Assembly: GCA_049612785.1 (NCBI GenBank)
Contig: JBMZBW010000068.1
Location: forward strand, 1 to 14,389
Reading direction: 5' to 3'
Source: UBA7985 sp049612785
Lineage (GTDB): Bacteria; Pseudomonadota; Alphaproteobacteria; UBA7985
Length of the DNA: 14,389 nucleotides
The notes under the pieces were generated by a model. It ran no database searches and was not told the DNA's origin. It saw only the letters and a list, made by a program, of their open reading frames with translations. Shown in pieces: positions 14,217 to 14,389 of the stretch (the stretch's first letter is position 1; each line of letters opens with the position of its first letter). A program made the position numbers and the translations under genes.

Positions 14217-14323
14217 AATACCGGAGTAACCATTACGGGGCGACGCCATACCTTCGCTGAACAGCTTGCCCGAACCTTTGCAGGACCATGCATCTGACAT
14301 CGAGCAAATCGAGCAGATTGCAG

Positions 14324-14352
14324 AAAAAAAGAACCCCGCACGAAGGCGGGGT
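14324..14352 (-). terminator. Intrinsic terminator for a minus-strand gene beyond the right edge
   Basis: Read on the minus strand, ACCCCGC and GCGGGGT form a 7-bp GC-rich stem with loop CTTCGT, followed by TTC and a run of seven T. This is a textbook Rho-independent terminator. The T-run is only on the minus strand, so it ends a leftward transcript. A minus-strand TAG lies at 14384-14386, so that gene could stop there or just outside the window. Confidence 0.8.
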
Positions 14353-14389
14353 ACTTGGTCCAGGTTCGGAATTGAGGAACGAGCTAATT

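Noticed and set aside
14061..14300. 79-codon minus-strand open frame at the right end
   Set aside because: It overlaps the small ycjXF-operon gene, has no ribosome binding site that I can see, begins downstream of the minus-strand terminator, and resembles no family.
14156..14330. Possible small RNA or tmRNA/tRNA-like gene in the final gap
   Set aside because: I looked for a tRNA T-arm, acceptor stem and long pairing and found none; only the terminator hairpin is clear.

Overview
The window looks like ordinary chromosome from an alphaproteobacterium. This rests on the gene families: a SapC-family protein, an extensin-like C-terminal domain protein, a DUF882/MepK-type endopeptidase, an Alr4036-type flavin oxidase, and the YcjX/DUF697 pair. 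I cannot fix the genus; a marine Maricaulales, Hyphomonadaceae or Rhodobacterales-type organism is a guess. I see no rRNA, tRNA, CRISPR array, insertion sequence or integrase.

Left part (1-3171, minus strand). Four genes read leftward in the order: coiled-coil protein, large one-pass membrane protein, Ras-superfamily small GTPase, and a gene cut by the left edge whose first 36 residues could open a PAS-type sensor. The large protein appears to carry a cytoplasmic roadblock/longin-like domain (the fold that partners small GTPases), one membrane helix, and periplasmic BON-like and degenerate OmpA-like domains. It shares an N-terminal motif with the coiled-coil protein. This is the best candidate for a poorly described system: a GTPase-controlled envelope or polarity module. 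The GTPase has Gly where Ras-type enzymes have the catalytic Gln.

Middle part (3172-8337). After a 270-base divergent gap comes a one-base-overlapping pair (SapC-family protein and FMN-binding pyridoxamine-phosphate-oxidase-like protein). A small lipoprotein gene converges on it. Divergent from the lipoprotein is an exported L,D-transpeptidase of the YcbB/LdtD type, followed by a DUF882 (MepK/YcbK-type) endopeptidase. The same pair of families is adjacent in E. coli, and together they make and cut peptidoglycan cross-links.

Right part (8338-14389). A TetR-family regulator converges on, and overlaps by 10 bases, a YcgN-type cysteine-cluster protein. A perfect 16-base palindrome at the overlap makes both proteins end in the same residues. 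A divergent alpha/beta hydrolase gene follows, with a long inverted repeat upstream, then an extensin-like (M15-clan) protein. A tight three-gene operon ends the coding part: ycjX (P-loop NTPase), ycjF (DUF697 membrane protein) and a 78-residue membrane protein. The last 234 bases hold no convincing gene, but do contain a strong sigma-54-type -24/-12 element on the plus strand and a clear intrinsic terminator that works on the minus strand, so a minus-strand gene probably ends at or just beyond the right edge.

Overall theme: cell-envelope construction and surveillance (peptidoglycan cross-linking and cleavage, envelope-spanning GTPase module, YcjXF stress-associated membrane module). Non-ATG starts (GTG, TTG) are common and usually backed by a ribosome binding site.
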